NCBI GenBank assembly: GCA_017613225.1
Contig: JAGAEH010000032.1
Coordinates: forward strand, 1-16,792
DNA: 16,792 nt
Direction: 5' to 3'
Source: Lachnospiraceae bacterium
Lineage (GTDB): Bacteria; Bacillota; Clostridia; Lachnospirales; Lachnospiraceae
The translations under genes and the position numbers were made by a program. The notes under the pieces were generated by a model, which searched no databases, was not told the origin of the DNA, and saw only the letters and a program-made list of their open reading frames with translations. Shown here piece by piece: positions 15,130 to 16,792 of the stretch; the stretch's first letter is position 1; each line of letters starts with the position of its first letter.

Positions 15130-15330
15130 ATGGCAGACAATAACAAGAACGAAGCCTCCAAGCCGTCCTGGTTCAAGCAGGTCAAGGCAGAGTTTAAAAA
15201 GATCATCTGGCCGGACAAGAAGAAAGTCACCAGGCAGACCATCGCCGTCGTGATCATCTCCGTGATCCTGGGCGGATTCATCGCCCTAGTCGATCTTGTC
15301 GTCAAGGCCGGGCTGGGCCTGATCCTGTAA
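15130..15330 (+). CDS. secE: Preprotein translocase subunit SecE
   Basis: A 66-residue short-form SecE. The amphipathic segment WFKQVKAEFKKIIWPDKKKVTRQT is characteristic (KKIIWP core) and leads into a single transmembrane helix (~38-63). It clamps SecY in the Sec translocon of the cytoplasmic membrane. It begins 18 bases after rpmG, behind AGAGGGG (15115-15121), and is followed 20 bases later by nusG, the usual secE-nusG pairing. Confidence 0.95.
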   Translation: MADNNKNEASKPSWFKQVKAEFKKIIWPDKKKVTRQTIAVVIISVILGGFIALVDLVVKAGLGLIL

Positions 15331-15350
15331 TCGGGGAAAGGAACGCTAGC

Positions 15351-15866
15351 ATGGCAGATGCGAACTGGTATGTCGTTCACACCTATTCCGGTTACGAGAA
15401 CAAGGTGAAGGCGGACCTTGAAAAAACGATCGAGAACAGAAAGCTTCAGGATGTGATCCTGGAAGTCGCAGTGCCCGTACAGGACGTGGTTGAAGTCAAG
15501 AACGGCGTCCGCAAGGCCACCCAGAAGAAGATGTTCCCCGGCTACGTCCTGGTCAACATGGTCATGAACGACGACACCTGGTACATCGTCCGCAACACCC
15601 GCGGCGTGACCGGTTTCGTGGGGCCGGGCAGCAAGGCCGTTCCCCTCACCGATGAGGAGATGGCCAACATGGGCATCCACGACAGCGACCTCATGCTGGA
15701 CTATGCCGTGGGCGACAGCGTCCTGGTCATCAGCGGCGTATGGGAAGGCACCATCGGCGCCATCAGGAGCATCAACGAGAACAAGCAGACGCTGACCATC
15801 GCGGTGGACATGTTCGGACGGGAGACCCCCGTGGAACTCAGCCTGGACAGCGTCAAAAAGATGTAA
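15351..15866 (+). CDS. nusG: Transcription termination/antitermination factor NusG
   Basis: A 171-residue NusG. The NGN domain starts with WYVVHTYSGYENKVKADL and includes the signature FPGYVLVNMVMNDDTWYIVRNTRGVTGFVG; the KOW domain occupies the last ~55 residues (VGDSVLVISGVWEGTIGAIRSI...). It binds RNA polymerase and modulates pausing, termination and coupling to ribosomes. AAAGGA precedes the ATG, and the downstream neighbours rplK and rplA complete the standard order. Confidence 0.97.
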   Translation: MADANWYVVHTYSGYENKVKADLEKTIENRKLQDVILEVAVPVQDVVEVKNGVRKATQKKMFPGYVLVNMVMNDDTWYIVRNTRGVTGFVGPGSKAVPLTDEEMANMGIHDSDLMLDYAVGDSVLVISGVWEGTIGAIRSINENKQTLTIAVDMFGRETPVELSLDSVKKM

Positions 15867-15888
15867 TTAAAACAACAAGAATATGGGA

Positions 15889-15930
15889 GGAGCGCCTCGC
15901 TCCATTTACCATAACCGGTCTTCGTGACCG
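15889..15930 (+). promoter_or_regulatory. Two hairpins in the nusG-rplK spacer
   Basis: GGAGCG/CGCTCC (15889-15903, loop CCT) and CGGTC/GACCG (15916-15930, loop TTCGT) lie between nusG and the rplK RBS. No T-run follows, so they are not terminators. They may serve as an mRNA target for L1 feedback, as known in other bacteria, or for processing; this is inference. Confidence 0.35.
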
Positions 15931-15950
15931 AGCAAAAAGGAGGAGCCATC

Positions 15951-16376
15951 ATGGCAAAAAAGGTAACAGGTTATATCAAACTGCAGATCCCTGCAGGTAA
16001 GGCTACACCCGCCCCGCCTGTAGGACCCGCTCTCGGTCAGCACGGCGTGAACATCGTCCAGTTCACCAAGGAATTCAACGCCAGGACTGCTGATCAGGGC
16101 GATCTCATCATCCCTGTCGTCATCACGGTCTACGCTGACAGAAGCTTCAGCTTCATCACCAAGACCCCGCCCGCGGCCGTTCTGTTAAAGAAGGCCTGCA
16201 AGATCCAGTCCGGTTCCGGTGTTCCGAACCGCACCAAAGTCGCCACCATCAAGCGCGAAGAGGTCAGAAAGATCGCTGAGCTCAAGATGCCCGACCTGAA
16301 TGCCGCCAACATCGAGACCGCCACCAGCATGATCGCCGGTACCGCCAGAAGCATGGGTATCGTGGTAGAGGACTAA
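15951..16376 (+). CDS. rplK: 50S ribosomal protein L11
   Basis: A 141-residue L11, the standard length. It begins MAKKVTGYIKLQIPAGKATPAPPVGPALGQHGVNI, with the family signature PPVGPALGQHG, and the C-terminal RNA-binding domain contains KIAELKMPDLNA and ARSMGI. L11 binds the GTPase-associated centre of 23S rRNA. The ATG at 15951 is chosen over an upstream in-frame ATG at 15924 because AAGGAGG (15937-15943) precedes it and the protein then matches family length. Confidence 0.98.
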   Translation: MAKKVTGYIKLQIPAGKATPAPPVGPALGQHGVNIVQFTKEFNARTADQGDLIIPVVITVYADRSFSFITKTPPAAVLLKKACKIQSGSGVPNRTKVATIKREEVRKIAELKMPDLNAANIETATSMIAGTARSMGIVVED

Positions 16377-16388
16377 GGAGGACGGAAG

Positions 16389-16792
16389 ATGAAGAGAGGT
16401 AAGAATTACAAGGAAGTCGCAAAGAAAGTCGATCGTATGACGCTGTACGATCTTCCCGATGCGATCGCAAAAGTCAAAGAGACTGCCCGTGCGAAGTTCG
16501 ATGAGACCGTTGAGCTGCACGTGCGCACCGGCTGCGACGGCCGTCATGCCGATCAGCAGATCCGCGGCGCAGTCGTTCTCCCTGCCGGCACCGGCAAGAC
16601 CGTCAAGGTCCTGGTGTTCGCAAAGAACCTGAAGGCAGATGAGGCTCAGGCCGCTGGTGCTGACTATGTCGGCGCTGAGGAACTGATCCCGAAGATCCAG
16701 AACGAGAACTGGTTTGAATATGATGTGGTCGTTGCAACCCCGGATATGATGGGCGTTGTCGGACGTTTAGGTAAGATCCTCGGACCGAAAGG
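16389..16792 (+). CDS. rplA: 50S ribosomal protein L1 (3' end beyond the window)
   Basis: The first 134 codons are present: MKRGKNYKEVAKKVDR, DLPDAIAKVKETARAKFDETVELHVR, GRHADQQIRGAVVLPAGTGK and TPDMMGVVGRLGKILGPK, all characteristic of L1. L1 forms the mobile stalk of the large subunit and in many bacteria represses its own rplK-rplA mRNA. The RBS AAGGAGG (16375-16381) overlaps the rplK stop codon, so translation of the two genes is probably coupled. The gene runs off the right edge. Confidence 0.97.
   Translation, partial: MKRGKNYKEVAKKVDRMTLYDLPDAIAKVKETARAKFDETVELHVRTGCDGRHADQQIRGAVVLPAGTGKTVKVLVFAKNLKADEAQAAGADYVGAEELIPKIQNENWFEYDVVVATPDMMGVVGRLGKILGPK

Noticed and set aside
14883..15143. 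86-codon plus-strand frame overlapping rpmG
   Set aside because: It is out of frame with L33, has no ribosome binding site and no recognisable sequence; L33 is unmistakable.

Overview
The window looks like a chromosomal segment of an anaerobic, fairly GC-rich Clostridia member (Firmicutes), plausibly Lachnospiraceae-like. The evidence is a set of core Firmicutes genes (mecA, recD2, comFC, an isolated mreB, rpmG-secE-nusG-rplK-rplA), strong GGAGG ribosome binding sites, and several anaerobe-type iron-sulfur proteins. The taxonomic guess is inference from gene content and codon use. I see no tRNA, rRNA, CRISPR array, insertion sequence or phage gene, and every gene apart from the two cut by the window edges looks intact.

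Layout from left to right. (1) 1-1906: the end of an iron-sulfur aldo/keto reductase overlaps an MTA/SAH-type deaminase (ATGA overlap), closed by a bidirectional terminator. (2) 1927-2490: a 2x[4Fe-4S] ferredoxin (minus) and a small DUF1858 redox-disulfide protein (plus) diverge from two near-consensus promoters. (3) 2502-5770: mecA (minus), a DEDDh exonuclease with a zinc-ribbon-like tail (plus), and a D,D-carboxypeptidase (minus) whose 3' end overlaps the exonuclease gene and contains that gene's terminator. (4) 5961-12638: a probable operon of mreB, recD2, comFC and a secreted BspA-like leucine-rich-repeat/Ig-like protein, driven by a near-consensus promoter and closed by a strong bidirectional terminator. 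(5) 12732-14672 (minus): an unusual, apparently cytoplasmic protein that joins a ParB-like N domain to a BMP/PnrA-type ligand-binding domain. (6) 14757-16792 (plus): the start of the ribosomal/secretion/transcription operon rpmG-secE-nusG-rplK-rplA, behind a long leader able to form mutually exclusive hairpins.

Functionally, most of the segment is housekeeping: peptidoglycan trimming and cell shape (carboxypeptidase, MreB), DNA repair (RecD2), proteolysis adaptor (MecA), and translation and transcription (L33, SecE, NusG, L11, L1). The items most worth a second look are the ParB-like/BMP fusion, the switch-like leader in front of rpmG, and the terminator embedded in the carboxypeptidase coding sequence.
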